Source of the DNA: Patulibacter brassicae
GTDB lineage: Bacteria > Actinomycetota > Thermoleophilia > Solirubrobacterales > Solirubrobacteraceae
Direction: 5' to 3'
Assembly (NCBI RefSeq): GCF_033949425.1
Contig: NZ_JAXAVX010000001.1
Location: forward strand, 124,001 to 188,000
Length of the DNA stretch: 64,000 nt
Below the pieces are notes generated by a model, which was given only the letters and a program-made list of their open reading frames with translations, did not search any database and had not been told where the DNA came from. Shown here piece by piece: positions 27,192 through 36,165 of this stretch (within the stretch, counting starts at the first letter, position 1; every line of letters starts with the position of its first letter). The translations under genes were made by a program, and so were the position numbers.

Positions 27192-27904
27192 CGCGCGACC
27201 CTCGTCCACGGCGTCAGCACGCGCTGGCCCGCCAGCACCGCGAGGTCCAGCACGATCGCCAGCAGGACGCAGAGGCCGCCGGCCACGAGCACGTTGCTCT
27301 TGAAGTTCAGGTCCGCGTAGAGCGGATCCCCGAGCCCGCCGGCGCCGGCGAAGAACGCCAGCGACGCGAGGCCGACCGTCGTCGTGGCGGCGATCCGCAG
27401 GCCGGCCGCGATCTCCGGCACCGCGAGCGGCAGCTCGACGCGCCAGAGCACCTCGCGGTCCGTGAGCCCCATCCCGCGCGCCGCGTCGACCGCGTCCGCC
27501 GGGACGCCGTCGAGGCCCGCGATGACGTTGCGGAAGATGATCAGCAGCGTGTAGGAGACCAGCGCGATCTCGGCGGTGAGGAACCCGCGGCCCGTGAGCG
27601 GGAGGAGCAGGAAGAAGAGCGCGAGGCTCGGGATCGTGTAGAGGATGCCGGTCACCTGCACGATCGGCGCGACGAGCCACCGGCGCCGGTGAGCGAGCAG
27701 GCCGAGCGCGAACGCGATCGCGAACCCGATCGCGAGCGCCACGACCGTCAGCAGCACGTGCCGCAGGAGCGGATCGACGTACCGGTCGAGGTTGTCCGCG
27801 ATCCAGTCCGGGCAGACGCCGTCGCGCGCCACGCACGAGCCGGCGTCGCCGGAGCGATCCCGGACGAAGCCCTCGCCCGCCTGGGCCAGGGGCGCGGCGA
27901 TCAC
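27188..27904 (-). CDS. Osmoprotectant ABC transporter permease
   Basis: A 238-residue permease with five or six membrane segments and an EAA loop (AVDAARGMGLTDREVLWRVELPLAVP). A short periplasmic N-terminal region holds two cysteines (GSCVARDGVCPDW), a pattern seen in some actinobacterial members. The GTG start overlaps the ATPase stop by four bases. It is the second gene of the operon. Confidence 0.92.
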   Translation of the reverse strand: MIAAPLAQAGEGFVRDRSGDAGSCVARDGVCPDWIADNLDRYVDPLLRHVLLTVVALAIGFAIAFALGLLAHRRRWLVAPIVQVTGILYTIPSLALFFLLLPLTGRGFLTAEIALVSYTLLIIFRNVIAGLDGVPADAVDAARGMGLTDREVLWRVELPLAVPEIAAGLRIAATTTVGLASLAFFAGAGGLGDPLYADLNFKSNVLVAGGLCVLLAIVLDLAVLAGQRVLTPWTRVAR

Positions 27905-29112
27905 GCGGCGGGCTCCGGCTCGGCCGGGGCGGGGGCGGGGGCGAGCTCCCGGGCGACGGCGTCGCTGGAGAGCACGCCGACGACGGCACCGGCGTCGTCG
28001 ACCACCGCGGCGTACTGGACCGCGTGGGCGAGCACCGTGCTGAAGGCGTCGCGCAGGACGTCGTCGCGCGAGACGATCGCCACCGGGGACCCGGCGGCGG
28101 CATCCACGCGCTCCGCCGCGAGGTCGTCCTCGTCGAGCCAGGCCACCGGGCGGCCGTCGGGGTCCACGACGAGCGGGTAGGGGACCTCGGCGTCGCCGAG
28201 CTGCGCCCGGACCCATGCGCTGGGGTCGTCGTGGCGCACGAGCGCCGGGCGCTCGAGCGGCAGGTCCCGGACGCGCCCGAGGGCCAGGCGCTTCAGGGCC
28301 CGGTCGGCCCCGACGAAGCGCTCGACGAACTCGTCGGCCGGGGCGAGCAGCAGCTCCGCCGGGGTCGCGTACTGCGCGAGGTGGCCCCCGGGGCGCATCA
28401 CCGCGACGCGGTCGCCGAGCTTGATCGCCTCGTCGATGTCGTGGGTGACGAAGACGATCGTCCGCGGCTGGGCCCGCTGCAGCCGCAGCAGCTCGTTCTG
28501 CAGCCGGTCGCGCGTGATCGGGTCGATCGCGCCGAACGGCTCGTCCATGAGCATCAGCGGCGGGTCGACCGCCAGGGCCCGCGCCACGCCGACCCGCTGG
28601 CGCTGGCCGCCGGAGAGCTGGGTCGGGTAGCGGCCGGCGAAGGTCGCGTCCAGGCCGACGAGGTCGAGGAGCTCGGTCGTGCGCGCCGCGATGCGGTCGC
28701 GCGACCAGTCCAGCAGCCGGGGCACCGTCGCGATGTTGTCGGCGACCGTGCGGTGGGGGAAGAGGCCGGTCTGCTGGATGACGTAGCCGATCTCCCGTCG
28801 CAGCTCGGCGGGCTCGCGCTCCGCCGTCGGACGGCCCGCGATGAGGATCCGCCCGGAGGTCGGCTCGATCATCCGGTTGACCATCCGCATCGCCGTGGTC
28901 TTCCCGCAGCCCGACGGCCCCACGAGCACGAGGATCTCCCCGGCCGGCACGGTGAGCGAGAGGCCCTCGATCGTCGCGGCGTCGGCCCCGGGGTAGCGCT
29001 TGACCACCTCCTCGAAGCGCAGCTCGGCAGCAGGGGTGGTGGCCGCGGCTGGGCGATCGCCGGCGGGAGCGGGAGGGACGGTCATCGGTGGCCGGCGCGG
29101 GGGACGGCCCAC
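27901..29112 (-). CDS. Osmoprotectant ABC transporter ATP-binding protein with CBS domains
   Basis: A 403-residue ATPase of the OpuCA/ProV type. Walker A is GPSGCGKTT, the Q-loop is YVIQQTGLFPH, the signature is LSGGQRQR and Walker B is LMLMDEPFGAID. Residues about 270-385 hold a CBS pair, which in OpuA-type systems senses ionic strength or c-di-AMP; a c-di-AMP riboswitch occurs elsewhere in this window. It is the first gene of the operon. The GTG start at 29112 was preferred because TAGGCT lies 10 bases upstream; an in-frame ATG at 29085 is an alternative and would give 394 residues. Confidence 0.92.
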   Translation of the reverse strand: MGRPPRRPPMTVPPAPAGDRPAAATTPAAELRFEEVVKRYPGADAATIEGLSLTVPAGEILVLVGPSGCGKTTAMRMVNRMIEPTSGRILIAGRPTAEREPAELRREIGYVIQQTGLFPHRTVADNIATVPRLLDWSRDRIAARTTELLDLVGLDATFAGRYPTQLSGGQRQRVGVARALAVDPPLMLMDEPFGAIDPITRDRLQNELLRLQRAQPRTIVFVTHDIDEAIKLGDRVAVMRPGGHLAQYATPAELLLAPADEFVERFVGADRALKRLALGRVRDLPLERPALVRHDDPSAWVRAQLGDAEVPYPLVVDPDGRPVAWLDEDDLAAERVDAAAGSPVAIVSRDDVLRDAFSTVLAHAVQYAAVVDDAGAVVGVLSSDAVARELAPAPAPAEPEPAA

Positions 29113-29214
29113 GCCGCGAGCGAGCCTAGCGCAGCGACAGGCGCCGCGGCCCCAGATTGACGTATTGCCGATCAGGAATCAGGTGAGGACCGGCGCTCCA
29201 CGCGCGTACGGTGC

Positions 29215-29958
29215 CTACCGGCGCCCGGCGGCGGCGCGCGCGCTCGCGTGCCCGGCGTCCTCGAGCCGGTCGTCGAGCGGCGCGAGCTCCCCGGGCGCGA
29301 TCCCGAGCGCGGTCGCGATGAGCCAGTCGGCGAACCACGCGTTCTTCGGCAGCAGCGGGCCGTGGAGGTAGGTGCCGATCACCGCGCCCCGCACCGCGCC
29401 CTCCGCGCCGCTGCGGCCGTCGTTGCCGTGGCCCGACAGGACGCGCCCGAGCGCGGGCTGGCCGTCGCCGAGCACCGTGCGACCGCCGTGGTTCTCGAAC
29501 CCGGCCAGGACGCGCGGGCCGCCGGCGCCCGGGAGGTCGACCTCGATCGCGACGTTGCCGATCAGGCGTCCCTCGCCGCGGTCGGTGTGGAGGTCCAGCA
29601 GCCCGATGCCGGGCAGGCGCCGCTCGGCGTCCAGCGCGTAGTGGTGGCCCAGCAGCTGGTAGCCGCCGCAGACCGCCAGCAGGGCGCCGCCGCGGTCGGC
29701 GTGGGCGTGGACGGCATCGCGCTTCGTGGCGACGAGGTCCTCGGCGCACAGCGCCTGATCCCGGTCCTGACCGCCGCCGAGGTACAGGAGGTCGTGCGCC
29801 TCCGGGTCCAGCGCGTCGCCGAGGCTCACCGCCGTGAGCGCGAAGGCGATGCCGCGCCAGGCGCAGCGCCGCTCGAGCAGCAGGAGGTTGCCGCGGTCGG
29901 CGTAGATGTTCAGCAGCTCGGGGTACAGCGCCCCGACCCGCAGCGTCCGCTCAGGCAT
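29215..29958 (-). CDS. gatD: Lipid II isoglutaminyl synthase, glutaminase subunit GatD
   Basis: A 247-residue class I glutamine amidotransferase that supplies ammonia to MurT for amidating D-glutamate of lipid II. The nucleophile Cys97 lies in LLAVCGGYQLLG and the catalytic His in GTYLHGPLLPKN; NIYADRGNLLLLERR near the N-terminus is diagnostic of GatD. It is the last gene of a three-gene operon and overlaps the methyltransferase stop by eight bases. MurT is encoded two genes upstream, not directly adjacent as is usual. Confidence 0.95.
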   Translation of the reverse strand: MPERTLRVGALYPELLNIYADRGNLLLLERRCAWRGIAFALTAVSLGDALDPEAHDLLYLGGGQDRDQALCAEDLVATKRDAVHAHADRGGALLAVCGGYQLLGHHYALDAERRLPGIGLLDLHTDRGEGRLIGNVAIEVDLPGAGGPRVLAGFENHGGRTVLGDGQPALGRVLSGHGNDGRSGAEGAVRGAVIGTYLHGPLLPKNAWFADWLIATALGIAPGELAPLDDRLEDAGHASARAAAGRR

Positions 29959-30751
29959 CGCTCGGCTCCTGCTCCTCGACCGCCGCGAGCACGACGACCG
30001 CGCTCGCGACGTGGTCCTCGGTGGCCGGCACCTCCCGGCGCTCGAGGACGCGCAGGCCGGCGTCGCGCGCCTCGTCCTCCAGGCGGTCGGCGGGCAGCAC
30101 GTCGAGCGCGATCCGGTCGCCGGAGACCGTCCGCTCGCCGTCGCGTCCGACGATCTCGCGCACCCGCTCCAGCACGATCCGCCCGTCTCCGGAGACCGTC
30201 ACGGCGACGGGCCGGCTCGCGTAGACGGTGCCCTCGTGGTCGCGCATGTCGGGAGCGACGGTCAGCGCGTCGCCCGCGTCGAACGGCTCGACGTCCTCCA
30301 CGAGCGCGATCGCCGCTCGCGCGCCCGGCGCGAGCAGCCGCGGCAGCGCCCGCAGCAGGCCGCGCCGGCCGGCGGTCCCGAGCAGCTGGATCGTCTGCAT
30401 CGGCGCGAGCACGAGGCCGAACCGCTCGGCGAGCCGCGGTGCGGCGGCGTCGCCGACGGTGGCACCCGCCGGCAGGCTCCGCAGCGCGGCCCGCCGGCGG
30501 AGCTCGGCGACGAGCACCGGGTCGATGTCGAGGCCCAGCACCTCGTGACCGGCGCCGGCGAGGTCGAGCGCCACCCGACCGGTCCCGCACCCGAGGTCGA
30601 GGATCCGCCCGGGGGAGCGGTCGGCGGCCATCGCGCGCCAGAGCTCGAGGTCGGCGCGGTAGCCGCCGCACTCCAGGTCGTGCCAGCGGACGTGGTCGAG
30701 GTCCGCGTCGCGGACCGGGCCGGCGTCCGCCGCGGGATCGGGCGGGCTCAC
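29951..30751 (-). CDS. SAM-dependent methyltransferase inside the murT-gatD operon
   Basis: A 266-residue class I methyltransferase. Motif I is ILDLGCGTGRVALDLA, followed by VLGLDIDP and a post-motif segment LVLAPMQTIQLL; the C-terminal half is beta-rich. No signal peptide or membrane anchor is seen, so it acts in the cytoplasm. It overlaps murT by four bases (GTGA) and gatD by eight bases, so it is made in a fixed ratio with both. The target is unknown; a peptidoglycan precursor or a MurT/GatD-linked metabolite is an inference from position only. Confidence 0.88.
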   Translation of the reverse strand: MSPPDPAADAGPVRDADLDHVRWHDLECGGYRADLELWRAMAADRSPGRILDLGCGTGRVALDLAGAGHEVLGLDIDPVLVAELRRRAALRSLPAGATVGDAAAPRLAERFGLVLAPMQTIQLLGTAGRRGLLRALPRLLAPGARAAIALVEDVEPFDAGDALTVAPDMRDHEGTVYASRPVAVTVSGDGRIVLERVREIVGRDGERTVSGDRIALDVLPADRLEDEARDAGLRVLERREVPATEDHVASAVVVLAAVEEQEPSDA

Positions 30752-32175
30752 GCGAAGGACCCCCGCGCGGCGCCGCGGCGGACGAGCTCCTCGCGCAGCT
30801 CGAGCATCGCCGTGTACGTCGGGATCGCGTGCAGCGGCGCGTCGGCGGACGGCAGCGCGGCCACCGCGGCGTCGAGGGCGCCGGCGACGTCGTGCTCGAC
30901 GACCGCGATCCGATCGACCGGCACGCCGGCGTACTTCCAGCGGACGGCCATCTCGGCGGCCCGGGTGCCGCCGCAGGTCACGCGCCGCACCTGGGGCGCG
31001 AGCCGCTCGAGGTCGGCGTCCCAGACCCACGACACGTCGCGGCCGTCGGCGACGCGGTCGTTGAGGATCGCGAGCAGGTCGACCGGCTCGTCGGCCAGCG
31101 CGAGCGTCCGCGCCACCTCGTTGGCGCCCGCCGGGTTCTTCACGAGCAGCAGCTGCAGCGGATGGCCCTCGACCTCGACCGTCTCCGCGCGCCCGAAGGC
31201 CGCGCTCGTGGACTCCAGCCCGGCGGCGATCGTCGTCGCGGGGACCCCGAGGACGTGGCACAGCGCCGCGGCCCCGAGCGCGTTGTAGACGTTGTAGAGG
31301 CCCGGGAGGCGCAGCGCGACGTCGACCTCGGCGTCGTCGATCCGCAGCCGGATCACGGAGCCGCGGGTGCCGTCCAGCACGACCCGCTCCGCGGTGACCT
31401 GCGGCTGCGGGCGCGCGTGCCCGCACCGCGGGCAGGCGTAGTGCCCGAGGTGACCCACGAACGTCGCGGCGTAGTCGTAGGCCGACCCGCAGACGCGGCA
31501 CGTCGTCGCGTCCGCGGCGTGCTCGAGGCCGGGCAGCGCCACCGACGTGTCCTGCACGCCGAAGTAGCAGGCCTCGCGCCCGAGGCCGAGGTCGGCGACG
31601 GCGGGGTCGTCCGCGCCGAGCACGAGCCGCACGCCGGCGTTGGCGGGATCCTCGACCATGGCGCGCCAGCGGTCGACGATCGTCTCCAGCTCGCCGTAGC
31701 GGTCGAGCTGGTCGCGGAAGAGGTTCGCGAGCAGCAGGGCGCGGGGGCGGAGGTCGCGCACGAGGCCCGCGAGCCAGAACTCGTCGACCTCGAAGAGCCC
31801 CGTCGAGCCGGTGGGACGGCCTCGGCGCCAGTCGCCGATGAGCGTCGCCGCGATGCCGCCCGCCATGTTCGCGCCCTGGCGGTTGTGCACGAGCGTCTCG
31901 CCGTGGCGCTCGAGGATCGACGCCACGAGCGCCGCGGTCGTCGTCTTGCCGTTCGTCGCCGACAGCACGACGGAGCCGTGCTCGATCCGCCCGCTCATCG
32001 CGGCGATCGCGTCCGGCCGCAGGCGGGTCAGGAGCTTGCCCGGCAGGCTCGTGCCGCCCCGGCCGGTCGCCCGCGCCGCCCGTCCCGCGAGCCGCGCGAG
32101 GCGGACCGCGAGGCCGAGCGGGACCGGGCCGCGGCGGGGTCCGGGGGAGGGAGGGGGCTCCAGGGCGGTGCTCAC
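30748..32175 (-). CDS. murT: Lipid II isoglutaminyl synthase, Mur-ligase-like subunit MurT
   Basis: A 475-residue Mur-ligase homologue that with GatD amidates the alpha-carboxyl of D-Glu in lipid II. The ATP loop ATNGKTTT is at residues 73-80. An inserted Cys4 zinc ribbon (CRVCGS then CPRCG) and the C-terminal DUF1727 region (LLVKNPAGANEV, LNDRVADGRDVSW) are hallmarks of MurT as opposed to MurC-F. A GATACT hexamer ends 9 bases before the GTG. It is divergent from the peptidyl-prolyl isomerase gene. Confidence 0.95.
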   Translation of the reverse strand: MSTALEPPPSPGPRRGPVPLGLAVRLARLAGRAARATGRGGTSLPGKLLTRLRPDAIAAMSGRIEHGSVVLSATNGKTTTAALVASILERHGETLVHNRQGANMAGGIAATLIGDWRRGRPTGSTGLFEVDEFWLAGLVRDLRPRALLLANLFRDQLDRYGELETIVDRWRAMVEDPANAGVRLVLGADDPAVADLGLGREACYFGVQDTSVALPGLEHAADATTCRVCGSAYDYAATFVGHLGHYACPRCGHARPQPQVTAERVVLDGTRGSVIRLRIDDAEVDVALRLPGLYNVYNALGAAALCHVLGVPATTIAAGLESTSAAFGRAETVEVEGHPLQLLLVKNPAGANEVARTLALADEPVDLLAILNDRVADGRDVSWVWDADLERLAPQVRRVTCGGTRAAEMAVRWKYAGVPVDRIAVVEHDVAGALDAAVAALPSADAPLHAIPTYTAMLELREELVRRGAARGSFA

Positions 32176-32278
32176 GCGCGGTGGAGTATCCCGGAGGCTC
32201 CGGGCCGACCGCGCCCGGACGGGGCGCAGACGCCGCCCGCGGCGCGAGGGGTCCGCGTGGCGCCGTATGCTCGCCGCC

Positions 32279-33049
32279 GTGCCGACGACCGCGCGCCCCG
32301 CCCACGCCGTCCGCGCCGCGCTGCTCGTCGGCGTGCTCGCCCTCGGTGGCGGACTCGCCGCCTGCGGCGACGACGACGAGCCGTCCGGCTCGACCGCGAC
32401 GACCGCGGCCACGACGACGGACGCCACGACGGAGACGGCGACGACCGAGACCGCCCCGGCGACGACCGACGACGCGGCGGCCGCCGACGGCTGCCGGTCC
32501 GTCGAGCAGCCCGAGGCCGACGACGCGAAGACCTCGGTGGCGGAGCCGCGCCCCGCGCGCCTGTCGGGGGCGTGGCGCGTGACCTTCACGACGAGCTGCG
32601 GCAGCTTCGTCGTCGAGCTCGACACGAAGCGCCAGCCGAAGACCTCGGCGTCGGTCGCCTCGCTCGTCCGCAAGCGCTTCTACGACGGGCTCGGCTTCGT
32701 CCGGATCGTCCCCGGGTTCGTGATCCAGGGCGGCGACCCGCTGCAGAACGGCACCGGCGGCCCGGGCTACTCCGTGACGGAGGAGCCGCCGTCCGACGCC
32801 GCCTACACCGAGGGCGTCGTCGCGATGGCGAAGGCCGCCAACGAGGCCCCGGGCACGTCGAGCAGCCAGTTCTTCGTCGTGACCGGCGCCGACTCGCAGC
32901 TGCCGCCGGAGTACGCGATCCTCGGCAAGGTCGTCAAGGGCCTCGACGTCGTGAAGCGGATCGAGGGCGTCGGCACGAGCGACCCGTCCGGCGACGGCCC
33001 GCCCGCCCAGCCGGTCGTCATCGACCGCGCCGTCCTGCGGCGCGGCTGA
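32279..33049 (+). CDS. Cyclophilin-type peptidyl-prolyl isomerase lipoprotein
   Basis: A 256-residue exported lipoprotein. The signal peptide ends in a lipobox with Cys29 (GGLAAC), followed by a Thr/Ala-rich linker of about 45 residues. The cyclophilin domain (about 105-256) has FVRIVPGFVIQGGDP, SSSQFFVVT and AILGKVVKGLDVV. It probably assists folding of secreted proteins. The GTG at 32279 was chosen over an ATG at 32267 because TATGCT ends 7 bases upstream of the GTG, and the ATG lies inside that hexamer. Confidence 0.92.
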   Translation: MPTTARPAHAVRAALLVGVLALGGGLAACGDDDEPSGSTATTAATTTDATTETATTETAPATTDDAAAADGCRSVEQPEADDAKTSVAEPRPARLSGAWRVTFTTSCGSFVVELDTKRQPKTSASVASLVRKRFYDGLGFVRIVPGFVIQGGDPLQNGTGGPGYSVTEEPPSDAAYTEGVVAMAKAANEAPGTSSSQFFVVTGADSQLPPEYAILGKVVKGLDVVKRIEGVGTSDPSGDGPPAQPVVIDRAVLRRG

Positions 33050-33138
33050 GCGCGGTCCGGCGCCGCGGCGGAGGTCCGCCCGGCGCACGAGGCCGTCGAC
33101 GGGCCGGTGCGACCGCGGTCGCGGGGCGGCGCCGGCCG

Positions 33139-33687
33139 TCAGTCGGCCGCGATGGCCCGGGCGATGCGCTCGGGCCGCTCCCAGCGCAGCTCGTAGACCT
33201 GGCGGTCGCCGTCGTCGTGCACGACGGCCAGCCCGGCGGCGCGCAGCACGCTGTGGCTCGCCGGGTTGACGAGGTCGGTGTCCGCGCGCAGGCCGCGAAG
33301 CTCGCGCCGGCCGCGGGCCCACGCCACGATCGCCCGGACGGCCTCCGTCGCGTACCCGTTGCCGCGCCGCTCGGGAGCGATGGCGAACGTGATCAGCGCG
33401 ACGCGGTCGCGGTCGGGGGGCGAGAGGAACGTGAAGTCCCCGATCACGACCCCCTCGCCGTCGAGGACGAGCTGGTACTGGGTCCAGGGACCGAGCGCGT
33501 CCGGGTCGTCGAGGGACGCGCGGCCGTCGACCACCTGCGCGGCGATCAGGGTCTCGTCCAGCGGATAGCCGGCAGCCCACGGTCGGTCCGGGTCCTGCAG
33601 GCCGTGGAGGAGCGCGTCGAGGTCTGCGGGAACCATCGGACGAACCGTCAACCGCGGCGTTCGCAGCGTGCCGTGAGGGTCCGTCAC
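33139..33687 (-). CDS. GNAT acetyltransferase (RimJ/RimL-like)
   Basis: A 182-residue GNAT. TPRLTVRPMVPADLDALL is the usual N-terminal strand of the ribosomal-protein acetyltransferase subgroup, and the acetyl-CoA loop is ERRGNGYATEAV. The substrate is unknown. TAGCCT (33699-33694, minus strand) ends 6 bases before the GTG, indicating a leaderless mRNA. It converges on the isomerase gene; the 89-bp gap is GC-rich and palindromic (GCGACCGCGGTCGC). Confidence 0.88.
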   Translation of the reverse strand: MTDPHGTLRTPRLTVRPMVPADLDALLHGLQDPDRPWAAGYPLDETLIAAQVVDGRASLDDPDALGPWTQYQLVLDGEGVVIGDFTFLSPPDRDRVALITFAIAPERRGNGYATEAVRAIVAWARGRRELRGLRADTDLVNPASHSVLRAAGLAVVHDDGDRQVYELRWERPERIARAIAAD

Positions 33688-33781
33688 GCCCCGAGGCTAC
33701 CGGGCGCGCCCGGCCAGCGGTGAGAGTTTCCGGGCGGGACGTCCGTGGAGTCCCACAGGGCGGCGGTCGCCCCCGCGACCG

Positions 33782-34435
33782 TCAGCCGCGGCGACGCGAC
33801 GCGCGGTTCGTGGGCTGGCGCATCTGCTGCGCCGCCTCGGCCCGCTTGGCCTGCGCGCGCCGCTGCCGTCGTCGCCCGAAGACGACGAGCCCGACGAGCG
33901 CGGCGACGAGCACCATGATGCCGAGCACGATCAGCGAGGCGGTGTCGAGGCTGCCGGGGATCGGCAGGGAGACGAGCCAGACGAGCCCGGTCGCCACCGC
34001 GCCGAGCAGGACGAGCAGCAGGATGATGAGCAGGACGCCGCGGGCTCGCCGCCAGCCCCCGGAGCCCGGCGGCGGGACGAGCAGGCCGGCGAGCCGCAGC
34101 AGGAAGAGCTGGCGCCGGCTCGGTGCCTCCTGCCCGAGGCGCTGGGCCGCCGCGGCGAGGTCGTTCGACCGCCGCTCGGCGAGGGCGAGCGCCGCCTCCG
34201 CCATCCGGCGGATCTGCGGGCGCTCCTGCGGTCGCGCGGCGGCGAGCGCCTGCTGGAAGAAGCGCCGCGCGGCGGGCGCGTCGTAGCGCTCGGCGGCCCG
34301 GCTGCCGAGGATCGCCATCGCGGCGGCGCGGTTGCGCGTCTCGCGCTCCAGCTCCTCGTCCGAGCGCTGCTCGAGCGCCTGCATGGCCGCGAGGCCACCC
34401 CGCTGCTCGATCTTCATCTGCCGCTGCTTGGCCAT
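33782..34435 (-). CDS. Membrane protein of unknown function with helical N-terminal half
   Basis: A 217-residue protein. Residues about 1-115 are charged and helical (AMQALEQRSDEELERETRNRA, RRFFQQALAAARPQERPQIRR), similar to a TPR-like or coiled-coil module. Two membrane segments follow (about 135-160 and 172-195), then a basic tail rich in Arg/Gln. No family is recognised. TAGCAT lies 10 bases before the ATG; MKIEQRGG six codons later is an alternative start. It is divergent from the metallophosphoesterase. Confidence 0.65.
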   Translation of the reverse strand: MAKQRQMKIEQRGGLAAMQALEQRSDEELERETRNRAAAMAILGSRAAERYDAPAARRFFQQALAAARPQERPQIRRMAEAALALAERRSNDLAAAAQRLGQEAPSRRQLFLLRLAGLLVPPPGSGGWRRARGVLLIILLLVLLGAVATGLVWLVSLPIPGSLDTASLIVLGIMVLVAALVGLVVFGRRRQRRAQAKRAEAAQQMRQPTNRASRRRG

Positions 34436-34512
34436 CCGGAGCGCGATGCTACTACCGCGTCGCTCCGCGATCGGGCCCCGTCCGCCCGGCCCGATCGTCA
34501 TCGTTGCGCGGG

Positions 34513-35679
34513 ATGCGCACGCTCGTGGTCTCCGACCTGCACCTCGGGTCCCGTGGCGGGCGCGACGTGCTGCGCCAGCCCCCGGCGCTGCGGGCCCTCG
34601 TGGCGGCCGCGGCGAAGGCCGACCGGCTCGTCCTCCTCGGCGACCTCGTCGAGCTGCTCGAGGGGCGGGTGAGCGGTGCGCTGGCCGAGGCGATGCCGGT
34701 GCTCGAGCGGCTCGGCGGCGCGATGACCGGCGGCGAGATCCTCGTCGTGCCCGGCAACCACGACCACCTGCTCGTCCGTGGGTGGCTGCGGGAGCGCCGG
34801 GCGGCCGAGCGACCCCTCGGCGCCGCGACCCAGGTCCCGGCGGACGCGACGGAGGTGCTGGCCGAGGTCGTCGGCGCCCTGCGTCCGCCGGACGGGCGGA
34901 TCCGCGTCCAGTACCCGGGGGCGTGGCTCGGGCGCACGATCTACGCCCACCACGGCCACTACATCGACCAGCACCTCGCGGCCGGGCCGCTGGCCCGGAT
35001 GAGCCGCGCCGCCGCGGAGGAGGCCGCCGGCCCCGCGGACGGCTACGAGCTCGGGCGGATGGCGTCCGTGGCGGCGGCGTCGCTCGTCGTGCGGGACCTC
35101 CCCGACGGCTTCGAGGAGGGCGTCGAGCGGATCGGGGGCCTCGCGCGCGCGCTCGGGAAAGCCCTGCTCGCCGCCGGCGACGCCGGGCGCGGACGCGTCG
35201 AGCGGATCGCCCCGCTGGGCTCCGACCTCCTGCACCGGCGGCTCGAGGCGGGCGGGCTCCCGGCGATGGTCCGGGTGGCCCGCGACCTCGGGGTGCTGCC
35301 GCGGGCACGGCACGTCGTCTTCGGCCACGTGCACCGGCTCGGGCCGCTGTCGGCGGAGGAGGGCCTGGGCGCCTGGCACCCGGAGGAGGACGGGCCGTGG
35401 CTGTGGAACAGCGGCTGCTGGGTCCACGAGCCGCTCATCGTCGGCCCGGCGGAGACGACGAGCCCGTTCTGGCCGGGCGGCGCGATCTGGCTCGACGGCG
35501 AGCGGACGCCGGAGGTCGTGCGCCTGCTGGAGGACGTCCCGCCGGGCGACGTCGTGGCGCAGTCCGCGCGCAGCGCGGCGGGGGGCACGGCCGGGACGGA
35601 GGAGGCCGCGGAGGACCCGGACGTCTACGACGCCGACGGCGAGGCCGAGCTCCTCGACGACGAGCCCGGCCCGGCCTGA
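34513..35679 (+). CDS. Metallophosphoesterase
   Basis: A 388-residue calcineurin-like phosphoesterase. All metal-binding blocks are visible: VSDLHLGS, LLGDLVELLEG (GDxxE variant), VVPGNHDHLL, IYAHHGHYID and FGHVHRLG. An extra domain of about 100 residues lies between the GNHD and GHVH blocks and may form a lid. The C-terminal tail (about 40 residues) is acidic. The substrate is unknown; UDP-diacylglucosamine hydrolase is unlikely in an actinobacterium. Confidence 0.88.
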   Translation: MRTLVVSDLHLGSRGGRDVLRQPPALRALVAAAAKADRLVLLGDLVELLEGRVSGALAEAMPVLERLGGAMTGGEILVVPGNHDHLLVRGWLRERRAAERPLGAATQVPADATEVLAEVVGALRPPDGRIRVQYPGAWLGRTIYAHHGHYIDQHLAAGPLARMSRAAAEEAAGPADGYELGRMASVAAASLVVRDLPDGFEEGVERIGGLARALGKALLAAGDAGRGRVERIAPLGSDLLHRRLEAGGLPAMVRVARDLGVLPRARHVVFGHVHRLGPLSAEEGLGAWHPEEDGPWLWNSGCWVHEPLIVGPAETTSPFWPGGAIWLDGERTPEVVRLLEDVPPGDVVAQSARSAAGGTAGTEEAAEDPDVYDADGEAELLDDEPGPA

Positions 35680-35685
35680 CGGGTC

Positions 35686-36048
35686 TCAGCGACGCGCGAG
35701 CGCGTCGCGGATCTCGGTCAGGAGGACGACCTCGTCGCTCGGCGGGGTGACCTCCTCCTGCTTGCGCAGGATCCTCGTGACCGCGCGCAGGAGGAAGAAG
35801 AGCACCGTCCCGATGAGGACGAAGTTCACGAGCGCGGTGAGGAAGACGCCGACCTTCACGTCGGTGTCGCTGATCGAGATGACGATGTCGTCGAAGCTCG
35901 GCTTGCCGACGATCGCGGCGATGATCGGCATGATGATGCCGTCGACGAGCGCCTTGACGAGCGCCGCGAAGGCCGTGCCGAGCACGAACGCGACGGCCAC
36001 GTCGACGAGGTTGTCCTTGAAGAGGAACGCCTTGAGCTCTTTGAGCAT
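35686..36048 (-). CDS. mscL: Large-conductance mechanosensitive channel
   Basis: A 120-residue MscL that opens under membrane tension to release solutes in hypo-osmotic shock. The N-terminal amphipathic helix and TM1 (FKDNLVDVAVAFVLGTAFAAL), the periplasmic loop and TM2 (LTALVNFVLIGTVLFFLLRAV) are of normal length, and the charged C-terminal helix is present. Together with the osmoprotectant transporter it points to osmotic control. Confidence 0.96.
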   Translation of the reverse strand: MLKELKAFLFKDNLVDVAVAFVLGTAFAALVKALVDGIIMPIIAAIVGKPSFDDIVISISDTDVKVGVFLTALVNFVLIGTVLFFLLRAVTRILRKQEEVTPPSDEVVLLTEIRDALARR

Positions 36049-36165
36049 GGATCGAGATGGGGTGGGGGTCGGTCGGTCGCGCCGGGGACGCGGTCGGCGT
36101 CTCCTTCGGCGCGGCGGGCGCGGTCCCTGCCGTCGGCGCGTCACGCGGTGCGCGAGGATGGAGCG

